From Sipunculus nudus (lineage: Eukaryota > Annelida > Sipuncula > Golfingiida > Sipunculidae), in contig CM049312.1 of assembly GCA_026874595.1 (NCBI GenBank), forward strand, positions 69,408,929-69,472,928: a DNA stretch of 64,000 nt, in the 5' to 3' direction. Both the position numbers and the translations under genes were made by a program. The first letter of the stretch is position 1. The number at the start of each line of letters is the position of its first letter. Positions 37,501-48,329 of this stretch are shown here, one piece after another. The notes under the pieces were generated by a model. That model did no database searches, was not told the DNA's origin, and worked only from the letters and a program-made list of their open reading frames with translations.

Positions 37501-38811
37501 AAAGTAAAACTGAACTGAGAGTTTGAGAGAATACGCATCATATTGATATGATAATGTCCCTTTAAATAAGGTTCATACGTAACTGGATAAACGGCTTTAA
37601 TTTATGTTTTAAATATGTTAATTTATGTTCTACACACTGGACATAGCAAGAGTCTTTGGACAATTATTAACATTGTAGACATAATGAAAACTTGTCTAAG
37701 CTCTAATTTGTTTAATCACATTTGAATAATTTTATTTTTTAATACATGTATAGAAAAAATGAACAATAATCTCAGATGTTAAACTAATACACATGTAAAA
37801 TATACCTCAAGGATTAGAACACCCAATAAGTTATACGAGGAGCAAGCTTGATATGAGGAAATAAAGGGATCTTTAATTTAAATTTTGATTATTTACATAG
37901 AATAATGTGACATCTATTATATCCATGACTCTTGATATCATAAGTCAAACATAATGACATCTGTAATGAGTTTAAATCTGGTTAAAATTTTAAATTTTTT
38001 ACATATTTCAATTTTTCTAAATTTTGCAAATAATATAAATTAACAAACTGTAACACTTTGAAAATACCTGTAAATTTAGATTAATTTTTATATAATCAAC
38101 TGCAACCTTGTATATCATTGGTTTGGTTCATTCCTAAAAGTATAAATCAATTTTATTCATTTTTTTGTCTATATTTAATTTGAAATGAAAAATACCCAAA
38201 GGTGACTACACGGTGTCCTATGGAATGCACTTAGGGCCATTCATACAAGATCAATACAACATAAGTAATTGCAAGGTAATTCCCTGTTACCGGATTGGGC
38301 TGGTCAAAAAATATTCAAAGGTTTTTACTGTTTTGATGTAAGGAAATCTTTATCTTATAAACATCCACAATTCAGTAGCAATTCATTACTTTATGGACAT
38401 AATTAAATGTTCACTTTAATCATTATAACACCTTGTGATACAATTCATAATCCAAAATGTAGCAAAGGTCTTGAACAAGAATGAATCAAATATAGAAAAT
38501 TACAATATTCATCTAGTTGACATCATCCGGGGGGGGGGGGGGGAGAGGTGTAGGGCAGGGGGGAGGGGGAAGGTGAGAGCGGCAGAGCGGAAGCCCATCC
38601 AAGCTGAGCTAGGGCAGATGCCTGTATCGGGTTACATAACACAGGGCTGTATAACTCAATGTAAAGGTGAGGTTGATATAAAAACAGTTGACATGGTCCG
38701 CGTAAATTGAAAAAAAATACTTTTCTTAATCAGTTCTTTGAAAATTTTAATCAATTCCTTTGATATTTCAGATATTAAAAGAAGTGTTAAGCATGGAATA
38801 AACTCATTAGC

Positions 38812-39273
38812 TTAAATAATCATCACGTTAAGTAAGTTTATATAATCCCTGATTTGAACACTGCTCCCATTGTCACTCTCACTGTCTTCTTCATAATTAC
38901 CAATATCGCTCATGTCATCAGCCTCTATCTCGTTTTCCTCATGAAACAGGTTAACCGGAACTAGCTCTCCATCAAACAATTTAGGGAAGAAATTTCCTCT
39001 TTCGCCCAACCATGTTTCAGGGGTCCCATTCATTTATATGTGCCTTGTGCGCATTTGCCGAGACATGGTTGACAAGTTTGATACTGGAGATTTTCTGCTC
39101 AAGGACATAGTGGCAGGGGGAAGGTTGGCGGGGTCAAAGGAACTGAGCTTAGATAGAGTTTGCTTTGCTTTTCTCTGCGGAATATTGTTGGGAAGAAATG
39201 TGTGCCGAACACGGTTCATATCATGGCACTTACTCCTAATTCCCAAAAGGGCGCAAAAAAAATTCTTGTTCAT
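38812..39273 (-). CDS. Unrecognised pair of minus-strand open frames
   Basis: Two frames in tandem, separated by a single TAA: 39034-39273 (79 residues, basic, Ser/Arg-rich, starting MNKNFFCALLGIRSKCHDMN) and 38812-39033 (73 residues). The second starts GTPETWLGERGNFFPKLF and has an acidic tail with EEDSESDNGSS. The two read as one frame apart from that stop, which suggests one decayed coding segment, perhaps of a transposon occupying the inverted-repeat spacer. I do not recognise the family, and no start or splice signal decides the model. Confidence 0.25.
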
Positions 39274-39380
39274 TGTCTTCAGAACTTAAGCTGGTACTGT
39301 TTGAGAAGCCCGAGAATAAGAAGGAATAATTTTATGTTTGAAACTGATTTCGAATATTTAAAGTGTATTACGTTCCGCAA

Positions 39381-40319
39381 GTGAATAAGAGAATGATCTC
39401 TTAATTAATCAGATAAGCGTACTCAAACTCGTTTGTATTACCATACAACGCATCAACCTAGCCCTATTTGTTTCGTATAACTGATGACCTTGACCTTGAA
39501 ATAAGTTACTATGATTTTAGATCTACTTTATCGGGACCTCAGTTAATCACTCTTTCACAGAAACTGTAAGATTGTGTCAAAATAATAATACATATAAAGA
39601 TTTCGTCCAAAAATAGGATATCATCTGCTTTTAGGGCCTCCAAATGACTGTGACCTTGACTTTTGGCCTTGATTTTGACCTCAGAAGGCCATAAAATTAA
39701 GCTTATCATGTCAGCCATGTTTGAAAACATACAACTAGATACCAAAATTATCATTCAAGAAATATTGAGATCCGAAGGTTGCATTGCATGATTGTGGCAA
39801 ATCACCGATATAGGGGTAGGGGTTGGCCTTTTTTTTAGCTGCAGGGCACAACTACCGTCTGTGCAACTTAAGACTGCCATTTTCTAATGTCCCAAATTAT
39901 ACTACAACGGAAAATAAACCTAAGATTAACGATAAAATTTTGCACTTAAATCGATGTATCCTATTAAGTATTAAGTAGATGGGACTATTAAGTCGCGCAC
40001 ATAGTGCAAAACCAAAGCGCAGACCGGAGATAATTTCACCGATCCCTAATCATACAGCCTTGTACACGTTTATATGTGTTTTACCTGTTCACTATAAGAA
40101 AGCATTCATGAATTTATTTCAAAATAACAAAAAATATGTTTGTGTGGAGGGGATGGCGCTATATGCAAACCACGTGTTCGCCACCCGTAGATCGTCATAT
40201 AGCTATTTATACATAGACATTCAAACTGTATATCATTAGACTAAGTATTATAATATAATATTATTTTCCATGCACAGGCCAAGGTATATAATGAGAGTGT
40301 TTACCACCAAGCAATCTGT
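39381..40319. repeat. Large inverted repeat, right arm
   Basis: Pairs with 35987-36759. The inner 39381-39970 part is the clearest inverted copy. The 39975-40265 part instead matches the array's tandem unit (about 44405-44545 and 54130-54180), and 40265-40319 is again inverted relative to 35987-36050. It carries overlapping TGACCTTGACCTTGA at 39485-39499 and TGACCTTGA at 39651-39659. Confidence 0.8.
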
Positions 40320-40668
40320 GAAGGTCAAAACAATCGGCAAAAACTTGTTGAACAAATGTATTTCACATACCCATTAGGCCCAGAACAAACTCCGTTCGCT
40401 CAATTATTGTTGTACAATAATTTTAATTGCGGAACATTTTTTTATATAGCTGGTAGCAGTTCAGTCAAATGTTCTCTGTGTTTCAAATTTATATTTTAGA
40501 AGCCAAAAAAATATTTGCCTTCAAGTTCAACCTTAAGCTTGCGTATGAGTAGACATGTCTGATTCGCCATATCATGTCAGAGCCCTCAGTTGTGCTCTCC
40601 TGCAGCTGTGCTTTGGGGATCAGATATATCTACGCATAATGAGCACTGCTCTTGAGGAGTATACAGCT

Positions 40669-40787
40669 TGGATCACATGAAGGTATAACCTCTCCCTCGA
40701 TGGGGAAAGACGGGAATCTCTGCCACAAAGTAGCAAAGAAGAGGAAAACACTGTTCCTGGCAAATGTTTCTCCAACGCAGGATCATG
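40669..40787 (-). pseudogene. Relic of a fifth P450: truncated heme exon
   Basis: On the minus strand, an open fragment encodes SCVGETFARN, then FFATLWQRF and PIEGEVIPSCD: the middle of the last P450 exon, keeping the heme-ligand Cys. It lacks the start of the exon (FGxGxR) and its 3' coding end. Left of it, 40535-40668 matches the 3' flank of copies C and D (about 45190-45290 and 54800-54890), with about 0.5 kb missing. Right of it, 40980-41160 already matches the region upstream of those genes (about 50590-50770). The gene body has therefore been deleted, leaving this exon piece. It is too short and lacks splice partners to be functional. Confidence 0.85.
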
Positions 40788-40879
40788 GAGATTTTTTATG
40801 GAACTCTCTGGATATCAAATTGAAAGATACTAGGTCCAAATAGTGATGATTGATTACGACTCACGCCCTATGAACGGAC

Positions 40880-43242
40880 GACCACTTGATTTCTAAAAAA
40901 TACAGGTGGCGCTACCAGTCTGCAAGATTTGCGATTTGTACCCTGTGAAAGGACGATCGGCCCGACGGTCAGCTGAGCTAAAAAGAGAAACAATTACCAT
41001 ATTCTTTATTCTGTTGAATTTAATATCATTCGATTGCTTTTGCCTGGAAATTGTATCACTTAAAGAGTTATACTTGTTTGTCTCACTAATGTTTTAGAAA
41101 AGGATTACATGAAACGTGATTACAGGAATATATATGACTTATGAACAGCATTGAAAGGGATAAAGTCTAAACCAAACAAAAATGAATCTTATCCTTTGTA
41201 AAGGGGATACTTTTCATCGCGAAACCCCAAATAAAATCACACAACTCACCAGCAAGACGGCCTCTCAGTGTCTATTTAGCAGGTCTTACGTGTTAAAAAA
41301 AACATTTTACGCCCCAGATCTCATATACGGAGTAGCTTTTACTGAAGACCTAAAAACCTACAAATTGGCCCCGTCAGACTGCATTCATAAAGGTGAAGTG
41401 ACGCTCGTACTCGGTGCTCAGTGCAACAGTACCTAACAGACTCAAGAAAATGTATATGTATATTTATATGCATAAACATATACATATACTTATACATGTA
41501 TACATATCGCCTCAGGTTTTTATATTACAATTAGAAATAAAGGTAAATAAAATTAATAAAAATATTGCACAAACGAGAACCGGCACTGGCAACCGATGAA
41601 TGGTCTTGTCAGTGATTCACTTAATTGCTATGACACAAAGGGGCGTGGCGTAGCAAGAGTGTGCAATTGGTTCTTCCACGAATAATTACTCGGAATGTGA
41701 AACTAAATGATGGCCTGTCAAAACCGTATTGAGACAATAGACACATCTCTAAAAGGGTCTCTATGGTTTAAATATTTGCTGGCTTTCTTTTAATCGGGGG
41801 ACAATACTTTTTTGTTTTCAGGTTGAAGTTTACTTTCCAAATTGAAAAAAAAATATATAAATATTGTGGGGATTTTTGTTTAAATTCTAATTAAGGCAAC
41901 ATATTTTAAGAAATACGTATTCTTCACTTCACTTTGTATTTACTATAAAGACATGCCCTTAAATTTTAGTATTTTCTAGGGTGGCTGTTTTTATCTTAAT
42001 ATCACCAGCTATTAAAGAAATAATGTTTGTGGATGGAAACATGTAACGGACTCCCTTGTGCAGTGAAGAATGTAAACCCGGTCAGGCGGCACGTGAATGC
42101 ATACCTTTGCTCACGTTGTGTCAGTTATCTCTGCGGCCAGCTTGCAATGGTCGCATCTACAACTTAGCAACCATTAAACGACCTGCACATAGGGTACTCC
42201 TGGTAGGATTAGAACTGGTGCAGACTTATTTTGAAAGACAGCTTTCAGTGAAAAATGTGGCTGCATCGTGCTTACGAGTCCTGTGACATTAACTGCAACC
42301 CTAGGCTGAGTGATCTTTTGGTGGATACGCTGGGGAACTTTACAGTGTGGATCCTCACAGGTTGTTTCATAAATTTTAAAAATAAAAGGTGAACTTATGT
42401 GCGGGATAAAGCGGAATGAAAGGTATCATTTTGTTTTGACGAACACAGAAGCTAAACGAAATTTTGAGCTTACAGTTATGACTGATGCATGTGGGGTAAA
42501 AAAAAACGGTTATATGATACCCGGAATATTCATACAAGAGCCTTTTTGTCATCAAGCAAACTTGACACCGATTTTGACAATACTGATAGAAGAAAAACGA
42601 GACTATGGCTATATTTGTCATTCATGGAATGAATATTCTTTTATACAGATTTATGACAGGTGTAAAAAAATTCCACTTTTGTTAAGCTTGTATATGAAAG
42701 GGGAATTACATGTATTTAGTCAGATATTGTCATGAGGGCCAGCCCTGGGAAGAGCCCCGGCATATTTGGACCAACAATCAGAGATTATTAGATAATCAGG
42801 TGGGGCAAATTTAATATGTTAAAAAAATAATAAAAGAAGCAAATGAAATCATAAAAAGGCTCCGAACCAGTTAAATTTCAGTTAAAGAAAAAAATGTGAC
42901 TGACGGGTATTTAGTATCGTCCTGTGTATCCTCATGACTACCATGTTATAATCTGTGTTCTGTAATTACAGTAAAACAGCAGATGCTATACCGATTGGGC
43001 TGATTTACATGAGAGGATATTCAATTAAGGTGTGTGTACAAACTGAAACCGTCGAGTCTCTCGTCACAGGAGCCCAAACATTGCGCCATAGAGTTCATTG
43101 TTACAAGATTACAGTGACAACTTTTTAATGGATTTTGTCAGAGTACAGCCACTATTTTAATTATTTTCTTGACTGCTCCTGTATTCTATATTGCTAACAG
43201 CCATTACCTTGAAGGCCTTACTAGCTCATGTATTCTGTATTG

Positions 43243-43304
<62 letters not shown>

Positions 43305-45686
43305 GACGTTTTCATGCAATATGAAGTCCCTGTGGGAGGTCACTATTTGGCACATATTGTGTATCACCGTTGGTGATTTAACATTGTTAGGGTCTTTATG
43401 TATTACTTTAACCATGACAAATTCATGTAAAATTGATTATGGGAATATTATTCTGTAATTATATTGGCAGGCCTTCTGATTACATTGATTTCTATACATT
43501 GTTTTGAGAGGTTATTTTCAATAAACTGGCTTGTCCCAAGAGAAATGTTAGCGACGTGTTTTATATAGGTCAACTCGCTGATGTGGCGGTAAAAACATCA
43601 AGTTGTATGCAAGAAACGGTCATTAGAAGAACAAAACGTTCTGTCCCGGTTCCCGTCCACACATTCAACTGGAGTATGCTCGCAAAAAAGGGTCTGAATA
43701 ATAAAGCAGTCACGCTTGATGTGCACATTCATTTCTTTTATGTGTTAAGGCCAGGATGAATGAAAAGGAATTCATAAAAATCATGTATAACCAAGACATA
43801 TTGTGTGTGTGCCGCCTGTATACTTTGGATATAAGTGTTAATTCACCACAAATATGTATACTGAACACTTTTTTCTACCCGCCCTGCCCATGATAACCCA
43901 GAATTGTAGCATTCATATAATAAAAGTGTTGTACCAGCGGCACAGCGATTCGATTGTATCACGTTTTTCACACAGATGTGGCCTTTTTTAAATATAGGCT
44001 CTGTTACTGTCCTTCACATTATAAGTACATGATCTTTTTTAACATTCTTAACAGAGACCGCTCTATGACGGGCAATTGATAGACACCCAGGAAAAATGGT
44101 GATTGTCAGGTCACAGATAAATCATTACCGACATATCAGACATTCCTCACGATATGGTGTGTTTGCTCTTCTTTATGTATGTTAAATATACAGTATTCCT
44201 TCGATATAGAGCACATACCTAAGCAAATTATCATAATCCTCTTATTCAGGGGGTCAATTCCTATTCTCAATATAGGGGGACGGAGACTCCGACCCGCCCC
44301 GATAAACAATCGCAAATTCGCATAGGACTTTGTAAAGGGTTATACTATATTAACCCCACTCCATCCCTAATTCCACAATATAACGTAATAATAACAATGA
44401 CGAAGTTGCGTAGATCGTGCATAGCGCAGTCCAGAGATTCTTTCACCCATCCCAAACTATAAACCCTTGTACTTTTTATATGTGGTTAATCTTTTTATTT
44501 TGTATTAGCATACATAAATTATTTTAAAAATAAAGACAAATATTGGTTTGCGGGGTGGTTGGGGTGAGATCGTCAAATCACTGAATCAATATACAATTTC
44601 TGACTGTATATCTTTATACTTATTCGCATAATATGGTATTATGTATCCCTGTATGATGTGGGTGAGGCAATATAATATGTAGCCTATATAATAGTATTTT
44701 CGCGAAGCGCAGACCGCAGTCGCCGCCTATGTTCCATGCACAGACCGACGGATGGCGACCTCTATACGATCACTATTCCAGGCGTGTTAAATTAGGATGT
44801 ATACCACTTAACATAAGTAAAACTAGAAACAATCGCCACAACATTGATGAATAAATATATTATTAAACCTACGCATAAGGTCTACAGCATACTCAGTTTA
44901 TTCCGTTTGTTGTTCATTAATTTTTGGGCGGATGTTTTCTTATAATATCTGGCAACAAACACTTCAGTAAAATGTTCTCTTAATTCCAAATTTATATTGA
45001 GTAGCCAACAAATATTCCCTTCAAGTTGAATCTCAAATAGTTATGACTAGACCTTCCTGATTTTAATAAAAATTTTATTTATGACCATCAACCGCAATTT
45101 TTGGCAGAATACTTTGGGTTTGGTAACGTAAAGTATGTACGTTATTTCCGTGTTTTCCCAATCGACAGACCGCGGTTGCAACCAGTTTGCCTTTTCATGT
45201 CAGAACTTTTAAGTTTTGCTCTCCTGCTGCTTTGCTTTGTGGATTAGATACATCCACGTATAATGACCACTGTTCTTGAGGAGTATTTGGCTTAAACGTT
45301 TATTTTGAGGAAAATATTTCCCAGTAAGTATTAACAGTTCACAAAAAATAGACTCCCAGATATCCGTTTAATTGATTTTTTGAGAAAAACATTATTTCCT
45401 AATGCATAAAGAAGATACTAAAACATGGTGACATAAAACACATATTATAACAAACTGATCGGCTGCTGAATAAACAAATCAAGCCACCCAAATGTGAAAA
45501 AGCTGAAAAGGAGTCGTCACTTCTATACACAGACATATTCTACAAATATGATAACAAAACAGTCAGGCAAGTGGGAGAATACAAACGTGCGATTAAATAG
45601 TCAAATCTCTGATCCCAAGTCAGCTTTTCGATGGATAAGTATAGCTCTGAGAAATCATACAAAAAGTGAGAAATAAAAATACTACT
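40880..45686. repeat. Tandem-unit intergenic sequence, first complete copy
   Basis: Diverged copy of about 50400-55295, with parts again at 60400-64000. It holds the upstream flank of the lost fifth P450 (40980-41440) and the 3' flank of copy C. Recognisable sub-blocks: 41620-42300 (GCGTAGCAAGAGTGTGCAAT; ATGGAAACATGTAACGGACT), 42380-42720, 42900-43500 and 43535-44400. A (TC)n(TA)n microsatellite lies at 43249-43306. Open frames here recur only in broken form in the other copies, so no gene is called. Confidence 0.75.
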
Positions 45687-45897
45687 TTAGTTTCTCTTCA
45701 TGATCTTACAGTGAAACGACCTGGGAACAATGGCAGCGGTTGTTTGAAAGTCACGTGGATCACATGAAGGTATAGCCTTTCCCTCGATGGGGAAAAACGA
45801 GAATCGCTGCCACAAAGTAGCGATGACGAGGAAAACTCTATTTCTGGCAAATGTCTCTCCAACGCAGGATCTTGAACCAAGCCCGAGTGGTATCAAT

Positions 45898-45899
45898 AT
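45898..45899 (-). other. Lost 3' splice site of copy C last exon
   Basis: On the minus strand the intron ends GATTATTTACAT in copy C and GATTATTTACAG in copy D (55507-55508). The G-to-T change removes the AG acceptor directly before the heme-binding exon. Confidence 0.88.
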
Positions 45900-46940
45900 G
45901 TAAATAATCATTTTGATAAAAAAAAACTTATTTACTGCACTCTATCTAGTCTCAAAAGACAAGTACATAGAATGAACATTGGTTCATTTCTATAACAGAG
46001 GATATATTCTGGGCGAATGTATTATAAATTATCCTTGGAATCTAAACCTACCGTTGCCTGCTTGTTCACAATAACAGGAGCCTCCTTATCACAGTTTTCA
46101 CCATAGTAACTTTTTATCCAAGACCTAATTGTTCCCATTTATGTCATGATCGCCCCATCTCATTCTTAATTTAACCTTGACATAACGACCCCCTTTTCAA
46201 CCAGCATTATATTCCTCTTTCTCTCCTTTTTTATCTTTTACATTTCATATTTTATGGGTTAGGCTACTCAAGTTTTATTTAATTAAGAGTTAATTTTGAC
46301 GAAGAGACCCTGGTTAACGCTTACCTAACACGTGTCGGGTGTTCGTGTGGAAGTAACTTTCCCTTTTCATCCAGGAAACGTTCTGGGTGAAATTCCCAGG
46401 GTTCTTTCCAGTCTGAGTTGTTGTTGGCCTGCCAAATGTTCATCAAAACCTATGGATATATACACGTACTTTTGCACTATTTAAAGTGTCACTTGAAGTG
46501 TTTTCACGAGAATATACCAAGATATTAAAGGATTGATTGCTGAATGCACACTGAAAGGCATGGAAATCTATGAAAATACAAGAGTAAATAATAATGACAG
46601 ATCCTAATTGTCCTTTTTATTATGTACTGTTGCCCGAAAAAAGGAAGGTACTTAGTAATTTTTTATGCCGTATCCAGGGAGAACCAAAGATTTATTTGGC
46701 CTGTCATATAATTTAACTGATTATCCATTCGCCAACGGTCCATCTTTCTACAAAAACCAAAAATATAAACAAAAAGACAAATATTTAAAATTTGCGAACT
46801 ATCTTAGACAGGATTACAATTTAAAATTATGGTTACTCTTAACTAGTTCTCACCCGGGTGCTGTTTTCAATGTCGTATCCTCCAACCACTGTATCCCGAG
46901 TAACACCTTTTGGTACAAGGGCGCCTACACTGACATATCT

Positions 46941-46943
46941 TTA
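46941..46943 (-). other. In-frame TAA within ExxR of copy C
   Basis: Copy D reads GAA GTA TTA AGA (E-V-L-R) at this place; copy C reads GAA TTA TAA AGA. The exon starts at 47116 with a two-base split codon, and 57 codons precede the stop in frame. Confidence 0.92.
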
Positions 46944-48016
46944 TAATTCTAAAAAAGTTGCATTCAAGTAGTGCATCTCCTGTCTGTGATGAAGTTCTGG
47001 TCGATTATGTTGACCAATTACACGATCGATTTCATTCTGTAGATTTTCCTGGACGTCAGGCCGGTGCAAACATATGAGCATCAATGACGACACGGTAGAA
47101 AACGTGGTGAGCACACCTGGAATGAAGTTTGTGTGTCATTGCTGGACATGTTTTCAGTCTTGTAATGAAAAATGCTCAATTACTGCAGTTTATAATGTTT
47201 TCGAAAGAAATTAAAATAACTCGATATCTATTATTATTGTAAATTTAAACAGCCGGTCGATTAATTTGAGTAACCACAAGGTATGAGTTTTCATTACCAT
47301 GTCGATAATGACTATTTCAGTAGATATAAAATGTCAGCAGTAAAGTAAACAGCTTGAAAAAAAGTCTGACGAATGAATAATTTATGGAAGTTTTTATTTA
47401 ATGAATAGGGATCATGTCAAAACCACAAAACTTAGTAAACATTATTGAATCTAAATTACCATATAGGCCTACATATAAGCCAGACGATCCCCGTCACAAT
47501 AAATACTAGCCCTCGACACACAAGGTGTGTCCGATAAGTAACGGGACTGGTGTCAGAAACAATTAATTTCAATTTCAAACAAAAAACTTTGTGGGTTCCC
47601 TGAACATTCGGCAGTTCCTTACCCCAAGAGAATAGCACTACTGGAACCACAACCGCGTTAACATGTTCTTTCTCTTTGTGGCTTATTTCGTTTCCTGAAG
47701 TGCACAGCGATTTTTAAAGGGACCTGTTTTAAAGACGTGGAAACCATAGGGAGGACCGAAGTGCCAGAGCTGATGGGCATCCTAAAAGAATCCTTGTAGT
47801 AGTGCACAAAAACGTTGCAAAGAAGGACAGGAAAGTGCTTTAGACTCGAGGTGGTGTATTTTTAAGGAGAAACCAGGTGCTTTGTTGTTTGGTATGAAAT
47901 TAATTTCTTGCGACACCAGTCAAACATTTTTTCTTTTCATTTTATATTCAACGGTTGGGATTTGAGGGTAACAAAACGCGCGGACGGACTACGGACAAAT
48001 GTGATCGCCGTAACAA

Positions 48017-48329
48017 AGGTGACCTTCAGTCAGTTTTTTATAAAGCAGTTAGAAAATTCTACTGAGCACCAATAATTTCCTTGCTAAAAGATAACATATC
48101 TTGCCCTATATTTAAATTTGAAATAAATGTATATGATATGCTCACCTGCGATAAACAAAGATGTCATGGACCCAAGGATGTTTTGTTCATTTAAAATCGA
48201 AGTTCCGTCAGAGTCTAGGTGACACTGTTGAGCTTGAATTAACATATCCACAAAACCCCGCATACATTTAGGGTCAAAGGAAGCCTACAACAAAGAAAGG
48301 TCAAATCAGTTTAAGGAATTCCGGAAGCA
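48017..48329. repeat. 313-bp tract identical between copies C and D
   Basis: Matches 57610-57922 base for base through intron 3, the whole I-helix exon and part of intron 2, while flanking intron and exon sequence differs by frequent substitutions and indels. Confidence 0.8.

Larger units (their letters stand above)
36760..39380. other. Spacer of the large inverted repeat
   Basis: A 2.6-kb single-copy-looking spacer, mostly AT-rich, with a GC-rich promoter-like island at 37205-37500, a G15 run at 38529-38543, and two minus-strand open frames at 38812-39273. I see no splice structure or known domain. Confidence 0.5.

Noticed and set aside
42056-42735. Plus-strand frames in the tandem-unit intergenic sequence
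   Set aside because: The equivalent stretches at 51.7-52.4 kb and 61.8-62.0 kb have indels and stops that break the frames, so there is no sign of selection on a protein.
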